From positions 112,387-176,386 of the forward strand of contig NZ_JAJSBI010000024.1 in assembly GCF_021261325.1 (NCBI RefSeq): DNA of 64,000 nt, in the 5' to 3' direction. Source of the stretch: Streptomyces guryensis. Lineage in GTDB: Bacteria > Actinomycetota > Actinomycetes > Streptomycetales > Streptomycetaceae. Below the pieces are notes generated by a model that searched no databases, had not been told where the DNA came from, and was given only the letters and a program-made list of their open reading frames with translations. The position numbers and the translations under genes are program-made. Of this stretch, positions 34,922 to 43,776 are shown in pieces. Each line of letters opens with the position of its first letter. Position 1 is the stretch's first letter.

Positions 34922-35947
34922 ATGCCCGCTCACCATAGCCGTACCGCACCGTCGAACCGGATATCAACGGTCCGCGGTGAAATCAGTGCCGACGCCTTGG
35001 GCATGACGCTGGCGCATGAGCACCTCTTCGTCTGGAACCCGGAGTTCCATCGAAATCACCCCACCCTGTGGGAGCCCTCGGTCGGCGTCGAGCGTGCCGC
35101 TCAGGAGCTGGAGCGCGCCTATGAGCTGGGCATCCGCACCATCGTCGATCTGACGGTGCTCGGCCAGGGCCGCGATCCGCAGCTCATCGCACAGGTCGCG
35201 GAGAAAACTCGGGTGAATATCATCCTGGCGACCGGAATATACGCCCTCGAAGGCCTCCCCCAGATCGTTCGCTATCGCGGTCCCGGAGAAATACTCGACA
35301 TGCCGGACCCGCTCGTCGACCTCATGGAGTCCGACATCCGCGACGGTATAGCGGGAACCCGGGCAAAGGCTGCCCTGCTGAAATTCGCCTGCGAGCACCA
35401 GGAGGCCGATCCCACCTTGCGCAGGGTGGTGGCTGCGATCGCCGAGGTGCACAGCCGCACCGGAGTGCCGGTCGTCGTCCACACCGACCCGGTCCGTCCC
35501 AACGCCCTGCTTGCGCTCGATCTGCTCGCCAAGCACGGGGTCGACCCCGGCGACGTGGTCCTCGCCCACGCCGGCGACATCACCGACGCCGGCTACCTGC
35601 GCGAGGTGGCCGGATCCGGCGCCTACATCGGGTGCGACCGGTTCGGCATGGTCATGGTCCCGGAGGGGCAGCGGATCTCCAACGTGACCGACCTGGTGGG
35701 ACGGGGCCACCTCCGGCAGTTGCTGCTCTCGCACGACTGCGCGTCCTTCATCGACCATTTCCCGGAAGACGTACGCCAGGCGATGATGCCGGACTGGAGT
35801 TACGACCATCTCCCGCTGCGCGTGATCCCCGCGCTTCGCCGGGAGGGCCTCAACAACGGCCAGCTCACCACTCTCTTCGAGGAGAACCCCCGACGGCTGC
35901 TCACCGGCCGCACGGACACCGCTCAGGGGGCGACCCATGCGGGATGA
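34922..35947 (+). CDS. Phosphotriesterase-like lactonase (PTE/PLL family amidohydrolase)
   Basis: A 341-residue binuclear-metal TIM barrel. Ligands: HEH in LAHEHLFVW, bridging carbamylated Lys in ALLKFACEH, His in VVVHTDP, His in VLAHAGD, Asp in LLSHDCA; all are present, so it should be active. The family includes phosphotriesterases and lactonases of N-acyl homoserine and other lactones. ATG 34922 follows GGGAG. It heads a three-gene operon (PTE-cupin-thioesterase). Near an AfsA operon the most attractive role is hydrolysis of the butenolide or butyrolactone, for turnover or self-protection (inference). Confidence 0.88.
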   Translation: MPAHHSRTAPSNRISTVRGEISADALGMTLAHEHLFVWNPEFHRNHPTLWEPSVGVERAAQELERAYELGIRTIVDLTVLGQGRDPQLIAQVAEKTRVNIILATGIYALEGLPQIVRYRGPGEILDMPDPLVDLMESDIRDGIAGTRAKAALLKFACEHQEADPTLRRVVAAIAEVHSRTGVPVVVHTDPVRPNALLALDLLAKHGVDPGDVVLAHAGDITDAGYLREVAGSGAYIGCDRFGMVMVPEGQRISNVTDLVGRGHLRQLLLSHDCASFIDHFPEDVRQAMMPDWSYDHLPLRVIPALRREGLNNGQLTTLFEENPRRLLTGRTDTAQGATHAG

Positions 35948-36305
35948 ACCGAGGCCGGACGAGCCGTGGTCGGTACTTGAGCCCTGGGAGGCGGTGGGCG
36001 CACGCCTGGTCGTCGACGAGCCCGCGGTCAAGTGCTGGATCGAGGAGGTTCTGCCCGGCGAGAGCCGCCCGCCGCACACCCACCGCCACCCCTGGATCAC
36101 CGTGGTCCTCTCGGGCGCCGACGGCGAGTCGCGCACCCCTGACGGCACGCTCATCGCCGCGGGCACGGCGGTCGAGGGCACCGTGCGGTTCAACCAGCCG
36201 CAGCTCCCCTTCTCACACTGCATGACCAACACGTCGGACAGGCTCCTGAAGCTGGTCGCCATCGAACTGCGCACCGCGCCTGCCGCCGAGGAGGACGGCC
36301 GATGA
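35937..36305 (+). CDS. Small cupin protein
   Basis: A 122-residue cupin with HTHRHPW (metal-binding His set, about residues 47-53) and a second motif around FSHCMTN. ATG 35937 overlaps the lactonase stop by 11 bp and its own stop overlaps the thioesterase start by 4 bp, so the three proteins are made together. Function unknown; isomerase or lyase action on a keto acid or lactone is possible. Confidence 0.8.
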   Translation: MRDEPRPDEPWSVLEPWEAVGARLVVDEPAVKCWIEEVLPGESRPPHTHRHPWITVVLSGADGESRTPDGTLIAAGTAVEGTVRFNQPQLPFSHCMTNTSDRLLKLVAIELRTAPAAEEDGR

Positions 36306-37093
36306 GCATCCATGGCGCCGCCTCGAGCGCTCCCTCCTGGCTCACCGAAGTGCACCGTCCTTCAGGGCAGCCGCGGCACCGGGTCGTGGTCTTCCCGCAC
36401 GCCGGTGCCGGGCCCCATGCGCTCACCGGACTCGTGGACCTGCTGCCCGCCGGCACCGAGGTGCTCGCCGTGTCGCTGCCAGGCCGGGAGCGGCGCCTCG
36501 CCGAGACGCCCCAGACCACCCTGACCAGGGTGCTGGCAGCCCTCGCGACGGACCTTGCGGCGCATGAGCCGCTCCCGACCACGGCGTTCGGCTGCAGCGT
36601 CGGCGCGCTGCTGGCGGTGCGCGCCGCTCACCGGCTGCCGGAGCTGTTCGACGGCGTCGTGGCCGCTTCCCAGGCTCCCGGCCCCGGACCGCGCTGGCCG
36701 CTGCACGTCACCAGCGAACAGGACCTGCTCACCGTCGTGGACCAGGCTGGGGACGTCCCCGAGACGATCCTCGCGGACGCGGACATCAGGGCGTCCATCC
36801 TGTTCAGGCTCCGTGCTGACATCCGGCTCGGGGCCGAGGCGGAACAGGACTTCGCCGACGTCCGGTTGTCCGTGCCGCTCACCGTGCTGGGCGGGCTGAG
36901 CGACCCGCTGGCCCCGGCGCACACCTTGTCAGGCTGGGTACAGCACAGCAGCGCCGACTGCCGGGTGGTACTGCTCACCGGCGGGCACTTCGCCTTTCTC
37001 GCGCCCGACCACCATCGCGTCGTGTCGGCGGTGCTCGGCGACCACGTCGCCGCTACGACCATGCGGGGCACCGGCGAGGCGGACGCCGCCTGA
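36302..37093 (+). CDS. Type II thioesterase (alpha/beta hydrolase)
   Basis: A 263-residue TEII: VVVFPHAGAG (oxyanion region), nucleophile elbow FGCSVGALLA (Ser near 100), Asp in GGLSDPLAP and His in TGGHFAFL. TEIIs clear stalled or wrongly loaded acyl groups from PKS carrier proteins, consistent with the PKS operon nearby. ATG 36302 overlaps the cupin stop. The last 165 bp overlap the convergent regulator gene 36929-37951, whose C-terminal tail is read from the other strand. Confidence 0.9.
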   Translation: MSIHGAASSAPSWLTEVHRPSGQPRHRVVVFPHAGAGPHALTGLVDLLPAGTEVLAVSLPGRERRLAETPQTTLTRVLAALATDLAAHEPLPTTAFGCSVGALLAVRAAHRLPELFDGVVAASQAPGPGPRWPLHVTSEQDLLTVVDQAGDVPETILADADIRASILFRLRADIRLGAEAEQDFADVRLSVPLTVLGGLSDPLAPAHTLSGWVQHSSADCRVVLLTGGHFAFLAPDHHRVVSAVLGDHVAATTMRGTGEADAA

Positions 37094-37951
37094 ATCCGCC
37101 TCCTCCAGGAGGAGGGCTGACAGCCGCTCCGCCAGAGCCGAGCCCGGTGGCGCCAACGAGGCGATCACCGTGGCCTCCCCGCCGTCCGAGACCGCGAGCT
37201 CCATCGTCTCCAGCTCGATACGGCCGAGCCGGGGGTGCAGGATCGGACGGCGCCGGGGGCGGGCGGGCGCCACGGCCATGATCTGCCACAGCCTGCGGAA
37301 GTCCGCGCTGGTCTCGTCCAGCCGGCGTATCAGGGCGCGCGTGGCCGGTTCGGTGACGCGGTCGCCGAGCCGGTCGCGGAACTGGCCAAGGATGGCGGCC
37401 GCCTCCGTCTCCCACTCCGGGGAGAGAGCCCTGACCTGCGGATCCATGAAGGTCAGCCACAGCAGGTTGCGGTTGCTGCTCGGCAGGCTCCCCAGGTCCC
37501 CGCACAGCATCTCGTAGCCCCGGTTCCAGGCGATGACGTCGAGACGCCGGTTGGTGAGCACCGCCGGGTTGGGGTCGAGCTGCGCCAGCAGGATCCGGTG
37601 CGGCGCCCCGCACTCGCTCGCCCGCGCGGTGTCGCGGGCCGGCGGTACGTGGCCCGCGAGCCGGAACAGATGGGCCCGCTCCGCCGGGTCCAGCCCGAGG
37701 ACTCCGCTCAGCCGCGCAAGCACGCTACGCGACACACCGATCTTCCGCGCCTGCTCCAGCCAGGTGTACCAAGTCGCGCTGATGCCCGCGAGGGTGGCGA
37801 CCTCCTCCCGGCGCAGGCCCGGTGTGCGGCGCCGGCCCAGGGTGCTGATGCCTACGTCCGCCGGCTGCCGCCGGGCTCGCCGGTTGCGCAGGAACTCGGC
37901 CAGCTCGACGCGGGCCGGGCCGGTCGTCCGTGCCATGTCCACGGGGCTCAC
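36929..37951 (-). CDS. MmyB-like XRE regulator (copy 2), with long C-terminal tail
   Basis: A 340-residue regulator with the same layout as 31362-32195: HTH around residues 10-80 (RRTPGLRREEVATLAGIS) and an MmyB PAS-like domain (about 105-285: NPAVLTNRRLDVIAWN, NLLWLTFMDP). The family fold ends near LSALLLEEA; the remaining about 50 residues are antisense to the thioesterase gene and look like frame run-on after loss of the original stop. GTG 37951 overlaps the upstream SARP stop by 4 bp, so SARP and this protein are co-translated. It is a candidate binder of the CTGGT-N9-ACCAG sites. Confidence 0.87.
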   Translation of the reverse strand: MSPVDMARTTGPARVELAEFLRNRRARRQPADVGISTLGRRRTPGLRREEVATLAGISATWYTWLEQARKIGVSRSVLARLSGVLGLDPAERAHLFRLAGHVPPARDTARASECGAPHRILLAQLDPNPAVLTNRRLDVIAWNRGYEMLCGDLGSLPSSNRNLLWLTFMDPQVRALSPEWETEAAAILGQFRDRLGDRVTEPATRALIRRLDETSADFRRLWQIMAVAPARPRRRPILHPRLGRIELETMELAVSDGGEATVIASLAPPGSALAERLSALLLEEADSGGVRLAGAPHGRSGDVVAEHRRHDAMVVGREKGEVPAGEQYHPAVGAAVLYPA

Positions 37952-38712
37952 CCGGCCAGGGCGCGGGCCGATTCCGGCAGGTTGACCAGCGCCGCCCTGA
38001 ACGGGGCCGGCTCGACACCCAGTTCGTTCCTGAACCGCGTGGCGTGGAACTCGTAGTGCCGACGGGCCTGGACCGTGTTGCCCTGCAACAGGTACGCCTG
38101 GATGACCCGTTGGCAGGAACTCTCCCGCAGCGGGTCCGTGCCCAGCGCCGCCAGCGCGTTCTGCAGACCGAGTCCGAAACTGCCGCGCGCCAGCAGCCGA
38201 CCGGCCAGCGCGTCCAGCGCGTCGAGCCGGAGCTGGCGCAGCCGCTCACGCTCGACCACGATCCATTCGTCGTGCCAGTCCGGCAGGAGCTCGCTGTGTC
38301 GCAGCAGCAGAGAGCCGTCCGCGGGAACGTACGTGTCGCATTCCAGAACCGCACGTGCCACCTCGACGAACTCGTCGACGTCGGCCGCGGCCCGGTCGGT
38401 CAGGGACAGCAGCGCCCGGCGGGCATCGATGAGGCCGGGCAGCTCCCGCTGGATTCGCCACACCCCACTGCGCAGACTGCCGAGGGCTCGTTCCTGGGTG
38501 GCATCGGGCCACAGTTCCCCGGCGACCCGGTGTCGCGCCGTAGGTCCGTACAACGCCAGGTAGGCGGCGACCCGCCACACGCTGCCGGGCGTCGGGGACG
38601 GTACGAGCGAGCCGGCTCCGAAACCGTCCAGGAGCCTCACCATCACCGCGCCCGTCCGGTTCTGCCCGGTTATTCGTTCGCGAGCGATTGACTGCATCAG
38701 ACTGCGTGCCAC
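37948..38712 (-). CDS. SARP-family regulator (BTAD domain), copy 1
   Basis: About 254 residues: an OmpR-like winged-helix segment (VWRVAAYLALYGP, VAGELWPDATQERALGSLRSGVWRI) followed by a bacterial transcriptional activation domain (RLRQLRLDALDALAGRLL, LRESSCQRVIQAYLLQGN, FRNELGVEP). SARPs activate biosynthetic operons. The exact start is unclear: GTG 38712 gives a longer N-terminus, ATG 38643 (MVRLLDGFG) matches the family better. Translationally coupled with the MmyB-like gene downstream. Confidence 0.88.
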   Translation of the reverse strand: MARSLMQSIARERITGQNRTGAVMVRLLDGFGAGSLVPSPTPGSVWRVAAYLALYGPTARHRVAGELWPDATQERALGSLRSGVWRIQRELPGLIDARRALLSLTDRAAADVDEFVEVARAVLECDTYVPADGSLLLRHSELLPDWHDEWIVVERERLRQLRLDALDALAGRLLARGSFGLGLQNALAALGTDPLRESSCQRVIQAYLLQGNTVQARRHYEFHATRFRNELGVEPAPFRAALVNLPESARALAG

Positions 38713-38859
38713 GCTGGATCCCCCGTATGCGGTGGTTGGAAGCCGTCTGCCCGGCTGGATACTTGCCGCGTCAACAGTCGCAACAAGGTCCAGCGGCTTG
38801 TCCCAGCACCGCCAGAGTCCGTCCAGCGTCTCGGTGAAATTCGCCTGCCGCGCCGCCGG

Positions 38860-40137
38860 TCAGGGCCGTACGCCGTCCGCCCCACCCGTGCGTATGCGCC
38901 CGAGCGCGGCCCGCAGCGCCGCGACGACCAGCGCGCATGCCCCCATCCCGGCGCCTACCAGGCACGTGGCGCCCCAGCTGCCACCCTGCCCCCAGACGGA
39001 TGCGGCCACGGCCGAGCCCAGCGTGCCGCCCACGAAGTACATGACCATGTAGGTCGTCGTGATGCGGCTGCGCATAGCCGGGTTGCCCGCGTAGATCACG
39101 CTCTGATTGGTGATGTGGGCGACCTGGATGCCCATGTCGAGGACGACCGTCCCGACGATCAGCAGGGCGAGCGACCCCGGCCAGGCGCCCAGCACCAGGA
39201 AGGTCACCGCCACGGTGGCGAAGGCCGCGAGGGTGGTCGGCGTCTGAAGCCCTCGGTCCGCGAGCCGCCCGGCGGCCGAGGCGCCCGCCACCCCGGCGCC
39301 GCCCAGCAGCGCGAAGAGTCCGATCTCAGCCGGCCCGAACGAGAACGGACGCGCCTGAAGATGCAGCGGCAGGACGGCCCAGAAGGCACTGAAGGCGCCG
39401 AAGCCGAGCGCCCCGTAGAGGCAGCGCTCGCCGACACCGGGCGTGCGCAGCAGAATCCGCGGCAGGGAGCCGAGCAGGCGCAGATAGCCCTCGCCCTGCG
39501 CGTCTTGGGGCTGACGCGGCGTGGGAACCGTCGCCACTCCGCTCGGCAACACCCAGTTCAGGGCGACGATGCACAGGGCCATGAGCACGGCGGAGGTCCC
39601 GTACACGAAGCGCCAGGAGGCGAGTTGGGCGAGAGCGCCGGCCACCGTGCGGCACAGCAGTGTGCCGAGGATGAGGCCGGTCATGATGGTGCCCACCACC
39701 CGGCCGCGCGCCGCGTCGTCCGCGAGGTCCGCGCCCCACGGGACCAGCACCATCGCCGTCACGCTGCACAGCCCGAGCAGCACGAAGAGCACCGGGTATG
39801 CGGCTGCGGGCGCCCAGGGGACGGCCACGCACACCAGGCACGCGGCAGCCAGCAGCAGCGTGCACAGCCTGCGCCGGTCCACCCGGTCGCCCAGGGGCAC
39901 GACGAACAGCAGACCCAGGGTGTATCCCCCCTGGGTCAGCGACAGCAGATGGGCAAAGTCCTGCGACGGACGGTGGTGGGACGCCGCGATCTCGGGAAGC
40001 AGGACGATGACGTAGTAGAGGTTCGACACGCACAGGCCCGCCACCACCGCGAACACACGCACGGTGCGGCTGTTGTGGCGCAGCGGTGCGGGGCCGGATC
40101 CGGCGCTTTCGGGCCGGTGCTGCGAGAGTTGGCTCAT
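38860..40137 (-). CDS. MFS transporter (drug/metabolite exporter)
   Basis: A 425-residue membrane protein with about 12 hydrophobic segments and the MFS signature PLGDRVDRRRLCT in the first cytoplasmic loop; a similar weaker segment GRLADRG lies in the second half. It resembles bacterial drug:proton antiporters. ATG 40137 starts MSQLSQHRPE. A CTGGT-N9-ACCAG palindrome lies 51 bp upstream, so export is likely controlled with the SDR and lactonase genes. Likely exporter of the block II product. Confidence 0.9.
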   Translation of the reverse strand: MSQLSQHRPESAGSGPAPLRHNSRTVRVFAVVAGLCVSNLYYVIVLLPEIAASHHRPSQDFAHLLSLTQGGYTLGLLFVVPLGDRVDRRRLCTLLLAAACLVCVAVPWAPAAAYPVLFVLLGLCSVTAMVLVPWGADLADDAARGRVVGTIMTGLILGTLLCRTVAGALAQLASWRFVYGTSAVLMALCIVALNWVLPSGVATVPTPRQPQDAQGEGYLRLLGSLPRILLRTPGVGERCLYGALGFGAFSAFWAVLPLHLQARPFSFGPAEIGLFALLGGAGVAGASAAGRLADRGLQTPTTLAAFATVAVTFLVLGAWPGSLALLIVGTVVLDMGIQVAHITNQSVIYAGNPAMRSRITTTYMVMYFVGGTLGSAVAASVWGQGGSWGATCLVGAGMGACALVVAALRAALGRIRTGGADGVRP

Positions 40138-40187
40138 GACGACCGATGTTGCCGCCGCGGCGCGGCGGCAACCAGAAAGAGTTGGTA

Positions 40188-40206
40188 CTGGTGCAACCGC
40201 TACCAG
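40188..40206. promoter_or_regulatory. Operator-like palindrome C: CTGGTGCAACCGCTACCAG
   Basis: A 19-bp site 51 bp upstream of the MFS exporter start, identical to site 34764-34782 in 16 of 19 positions, including both outer CTGGT/ACCAG arms. Confidence 0.65.
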
Positions 40207-40261
40207 TGAGCGTCTCTCGTTGTGAGGCCGGCGGCCGTGAACGGATCCGGCGGCACCCGGG

Positions 40262-41032
40262 TCACCCCGCGGACGGCTCGAGGATGGACTGGCGCAGCGC
40301 CATGACCTCCGGGGAGGGGTCGAGGCCGAGTTCCTCGTTCAGGCGGCACCGCAGCACATGGTAGATACGCAGGGCTTCCGCCCGCTGCCCGCTTTGGTGG
40401 AGCGCGCGCATCAAGAGCGCGTGAAAGTTCTCGTGGAAGGGGTTCGTCTCCACGATTTCGGACAGCGCGCCGATGACTTCGTGATGGCGCCCCATCCTGA
40501 GATTCAGCTCGTAGCACTGCTCGGTCACAGCAAGCCTCAGTTGCTCGATCCGACGCGCCTGAGCCTCTATTACGGAGCCATGCGGAACGTTTTCCAGGAC
40601 CGATCCGTTGAACAGTTCCAGAGCCTTGTTTAAAAGCATGCCAGCCGCCTCGGCATCCCCTTCACCGAGCGCAGCACGCCCTTCCCGCACCCTTTCTTCG
40701 AAAGATGTGAGATCGAGTTCAGGAATTCCCACCTTGAGGGAGTAGCCGCCTGACTCCGTCACGAGCACGTCATTCATGATCCGACTGACGGGTTCTCCGG
40801 AAACCCTCGCGAGGAAGCGTCTGATCTGGGCTATGTAGGCCTGCAGCGTGGCTCCGGAGGTCTTCGGCTGAGCGTCCCCCCACAGTTCCCTGGAAAGCGA
40901 GGAGGTGGAAACGAACCTATTTGCCTGGAGCAGCAGAAGAGATATTGTCTGTTGCTGCTTCGGTGCCCTGGGAACATGCCATCCATTACCTGCGGACGAA
41001 ATACCCAAAGACCCCAGAACGCGGAATTCCAT
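40262..41032 (-). CDS. SARP-family regulator, copy 2
   Basis: A 256-residue SARP of standard length: N-terminal DNA-binding domain (MEFRVLGSLGI, APKQQQTISLLLLQAN, LSRELWGDAQPKTSGATLQAYIAQIRRFL) and BTAD (EAQARRIEQLRLAVTEQCYELNLRMG, HENFHALLMRALHQSGQRAEAL, RLNEELGLDPS). A likely pathway activator of the PKS operon. ATG 41032. The 191 bp upstream are AT-richer than the surroundings and contain an AAAC-N5-GTTT element around 41115-41127 whose meaning is unclear. Confidence 0.92.
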   Translation of the reverse strand: MEFRVLGSLGISSAGNGWHVPRAPKQQQTISLLLLQANRFVSTSSLSRELWGDAQPKTSGATLQAYIAQIRRFLARVSGEPVSRIMNDVLVTESGGYSLKVGIPELDLTSFEERVREGRAALGEGDAEAAGMLLNKALELFNGSVLENVPHGSVIEAQARRIEQLRLAVTEQCYELNLRMGRHHEVIGALSEIVETNPFHENFHALLMRALHQSGQRAEALRIYHVLRCRLNEELGLDPSPEVMALRQSILEPSAG

Positions 41033-41223
41033 GTCGACTCCCCCACGGACATGACTCCAGCGGACCGCGCCATTGCAGCCGCACTACACTCCTCATCTTT
41101 GCGCCCTACATATAAACAACAGGTTTCAACCGTGCCAAATGATCTTAAACCTTACCGCCTGGCGCCGTCGACCGCACACGCGAACCCGCCTCTCCGCATA
41201 CCGGACAGTAAGCAGTCCGACTT

Positions 41224-42045
41224 TCAGAGAAATTCGACCAACAAATCCTCGGTAACCTGTCGGAGTTCCTGGCGGATCGCTTTCTTGTACGTCTTCGAAT
41301 GCGCCCGCTTGGAACGCGTTCCGTCGAAATAGTGACCGGTCGACTCACCGCCCCGGCCGATGGCGAGGTTGAGTACCGGTTCCACTCCGGCGGCCGCAGA
41401 CGTCCACGGGGCAATGCCCGCCTCGCGCACCTGATACGTGTCCATGAAGTTGGCCGGATGCACGCAGTTGACGTGCACATCGGTCGCCTGCAGCTCGTCG
41501 GCCAGGTCGAAGGTGAATGCGGCGAGGGAGAACTTGCTGCGGAAATACGCGTCGGCGCCGTCGTAGCGCCGCTCCATGTGGATGTCGTCGAAGTCGGGCG
41601 GCGCCTGCCCCACCGATCCGACATTGACCACCCGCGCGGGCGCACCCGCAATGAGCTGCGGCAGAAGCAGACGCGTCAGCAAGACCGGAGCGAGATAGTT
41701 CACAGCGAACCGCAACTCATAGCCGTCGGTGCTCAGTTCCCGCTTCTTGTGCGGCGGCGGGCCACCGCCCACTCCGGCGTTGTTGACCAGAATCGTCAGT
41801 TCGGGATGGTCCGCGCTCACCCGTTGAGCGAGTGTGCGCACCTGCGCCAGATCGGCCAGATCGGCCAGATAGGTCTCCGCCTGACCGCCTGCGGCCCGCA
41901 CTTCGGCACCGACCGCTTCCAGACGCGCCACATCGCGGCCGTGTGCCAGGACACGAATCCCGCGCGAGGCCAGGGCCAAGGCCACCTCCCTGCCCAGTCC
42001 GGCTGTCGCACCGGTAACCAGTGCGACCCTCTCGTTTCCAACCAT
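41224..42045 (-). CDS. SDR oxidoreductase (retinol-dehydrogenase-like), catalytically complete
   Basis: A 273-residue extended classical SDR: TGATAGLGREVALAL, NNAGVGGG, catalytic Ser in VVNVGSVGQ and Y-x3-K in AYFRSKF; C-terminal NCVHPANFMDT. This differs from the three Tyr-less SDRs of the window. ATG 42045 has GGAGG 8 bases upstream. A short in-frame 9-bp triplication (gatcggcca) encodes LADLADLA near residue 75. Operator sites D and B lie 109 and 157 bp upstream of the start. Confidence 0.88.
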   Translation of the reverse strand: MVGNERVALVTGATAGLGREVALALASRGIRVLAHGRDVARLEAVGAEVRAAGGQAETYLADLADLAQVRTLAQRVSADHPELTILVNNAGVGGGPPPHKKRELSTDGYELRFAVNYLAPVLLTRLLLPQLIAGAPARVVNVGSVGQAPPDFDDIHMERRYDGADAYFRSKFSLAAFTFDLADELQATDVHVNCVHPANFMDTYQVREAGIAPWTSAAAGVEPVLNLAIGRGGESTGHYFDGTRSKRAHSKTYKKAIRQELRQVTEDLLVEFL

Positions 42046-42153
42046 CTCGGCCACCTCCAAGGACGCCACCACAACTGCCTCACGCGGTCCATCGCGCTGG
42101 GATGGTGTGCCTTCCACTCTGGCCGAAACCGGCTCCCCGAGCGAGGTCGATCC

Positions 42154-42172
42154 CTGGTGCTCTTTGCACCAG
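42154..42172. promoter_or_regulatory. Operator-like palindrome D: CTGGTGCTCTTTGCACCAG
   Basis: A perfect 7-bp inverted repeat (CTGGTGC/GCACCAG) with 5-base centre, total 19 bp, in the divergent promoter between the two SDR genes (starts 42045 and 42319). Same arm and spacing as sites A-C. Confidence 0.7.
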
Positions 42173-42201
42173 TGTCGTCCCCAACCCCCATTCCTCCCAT
42201 G

Positions 42202-42220
42202 GTGGTAGCGATGCCACCAG
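42202..42220. promoter_or_regulatory. Operator-like palindrome B: GTGGTAGCGATGCCACCAG
   Basis: A 19-bp site 99 bp upstream of the plus-strand SDR start. It matches the reverse complement of site 34764-34782 in 18 of 19 bases although the two lie 7.4 kb apart; the single mismatch makes its left arm GTGGT rather than CTGGT. Confidence 0.7.
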
Positions 42221-42318
42221 TACCCCACCTCTCTGTACGCCGCCCACCCGCTGTGAATAGCTGGGGTGTTGGGCAGAGACGGCCCTCCGAGCAGTCAGAG
42301 ACGAGGTCAGGGGACACC

Positions 42319-43026
42319 ATGGAAGGCACTCACGTCGTCGTCATCGGCGGCACCTCGGGAATCGGCCTCGCCATAGCCCGCGGCGCGCTCCGTGAAGGCG
42401 CGCAAGTGACGATCGGAGCGCGAGGAGCGGTCCGTCTGTCCAAGACCGCCGCCGAACTCGGGCCCGCTGCATCGACTGGAATCCTCGATGTCACAGATGA
42501 GTCATCCGTGCGAAATTTCTTCGAAAACAAGGAAGGCATCGACTACTTGGCGCTCTGTCCCGGCACCCAGCCCATGGGTTCCATCTACGACATCAAAGCG
42601 GACGACGTCTTGCGCTGCCTCTCCACCAAACTCGTCGGCCAACTCCTGTGTGTCCGCCACGCCGCCCCCAGAATGAACCGCCACGGCGCGATCGTGCTCC
42701 TCGCCGGCTCAAGCGGATTCAGGCCTGTCATGGGCATGAGTGTCAGCGGTGCGGCCAACGCGGGCGTAGCCGCCGCGGGCCGCACCCTGGCCCTGGAACT
42801 CGCCCCGATCAGGGTCAACGTCCTCGTCCCCGGCATGATCGCCACCCCGGGAAGCTTTCACGTCCCCCACCATGGCCGTAGCGCGCTGCATGACTCCGCC
42901 GCTTGCCTCACTCCCTTGGGCCGCATCGGAAGCCCGGAAGACGTTGCCACGGAGGTGCTTCACCTGTTCCGCAGCCCCTACACCACTGGGCTCGTGCACT
43001 TCGTCGATGGCGGCGCCCTCCTGTAA
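42319..43026 (+). CDS. Atypical SDR lacking the catalytic YxxxK (copy 2)
   Basis: A 235-residue SDR-like protein: GGTSGIGLAIARGA for the dinucleotide and PIRVNVLVPGMIATPG in the C-terminal part. The catalytic region reads SVSGAANAGV in place of YxxxK, so both residues are missing. ATG 42319 has AGGGG 6 bases upstream. It is divergent from the complete SDR across two operator-like palindromes and is the last recognisable gene of block II before the right-hand att-like repeat. Confidence 0.85.
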   Translation: MEGTHVVVIGGTSGIGLAIARGALREGAQVTIGARGAVRLSKTAAELGPAASTGILDVTDESSVRNFFENKEGIDYLALCPGTQPMGSIYDIKADDVLRCLSTKLVGQLLCVRHAAPRMNRHGAIVLLAGSSGFRPVMGMSVSGAANAGVAAAGRTLALELAPIRVNVLVPGMIATPGSFHVPHHGRSALHDSAACLTPLGRIGSPEDVATEVLHLFRSPYTTGLVHFVDGGALL

Positions 43027-43740
43027 ACGCCCCAGGCAGTTGGGCTGTTCGGGGCGGGTCACCGGACGTGCCGCGATCATCGGGGCCAGCTGATCACGGG
43101 TCTCTCGCCAGGCTTGATTGCTGAACTCGTCGGTGAGATTCATCGGCTGTGGGCATGAACGGCGTCAGGCCGCACCGGCGGTCGGGACCGACGCCATGGA
43201 CATCGAGCGAGACGTCGGCCGTCTGGACGAGGCCGCCGAAGGCGAGGGATTGTCGGCGGCGAATACTCCACCAAGGTCCCACTGAGCGCAGGCCTGACCG
43301 AATGCGTCTGCACCGCTGCAGGCCGCTCGCACGGACCGCTGTTGGCATTCCCCGGACCACAAGTCCAGGGGATCCATGAGGAGAGAGTTGGAGAAAGACA
43401 CCTCCCCGATCCCCCGTCAGGTCGATGACACCGCCGAGGCCAGCCCCGCTCTTGTCGTCCGACATCTACAACCTCTGCGCGCCAGCAGGTTCCGCTTGGC
43501 CGAGTGCAGCGTCTCGGCACCCGCCGCGCTTCTGGTGTACAGATGCGCTCCCCTGGCGCACGCCGGTCAGCAGCGGCAGCTGACCAGGCCTAAGCCGCCT
43601 GGGAAAACACCAGCTCAGGGCATACCTGCACACTCTTTTCCGGAGACCGCCCATAACCGTAAACCTCTGACCCACGCAGCGCGATGCAGAGACCGCACAT
43701 GCCCGATTGACCCGAATTCCAAGGTCAACCAAAAACAAGA

Positions 43741-43771
43741 AACCCCAGGTCAGAGGACATAACCTGGGGTT
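43741..43771 (-). terminator. Hairpin next to the second tRNA relic
   Basis: A perfect 10-bp inverted repeat (AACCCCAGGT and its complement) with an 11-base loop, placed 5 bp beyond the CCA end of the tRNA relic on the minus strand, as at 12770-12799. Confidence 0.7.
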
Positions 43772-43776
43772 CACCA

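Noticed and set aside
41105..41135. Butyrolactone-receptor (ARE-like) site around AAAC-N5-GTTT upstream of the second SARP
   Set aside because: Arms are only 4 bp, the known ARE pattern is not matched well, and no receptor gene is in the window.
41850..41876. Triple 9-bp repeat (gatcggcca) as possible regulatory iteron
   Set aside because: It lies inside the SDR coding region and keeps the frame (LADLADLA), so it is coding sequence expansion.
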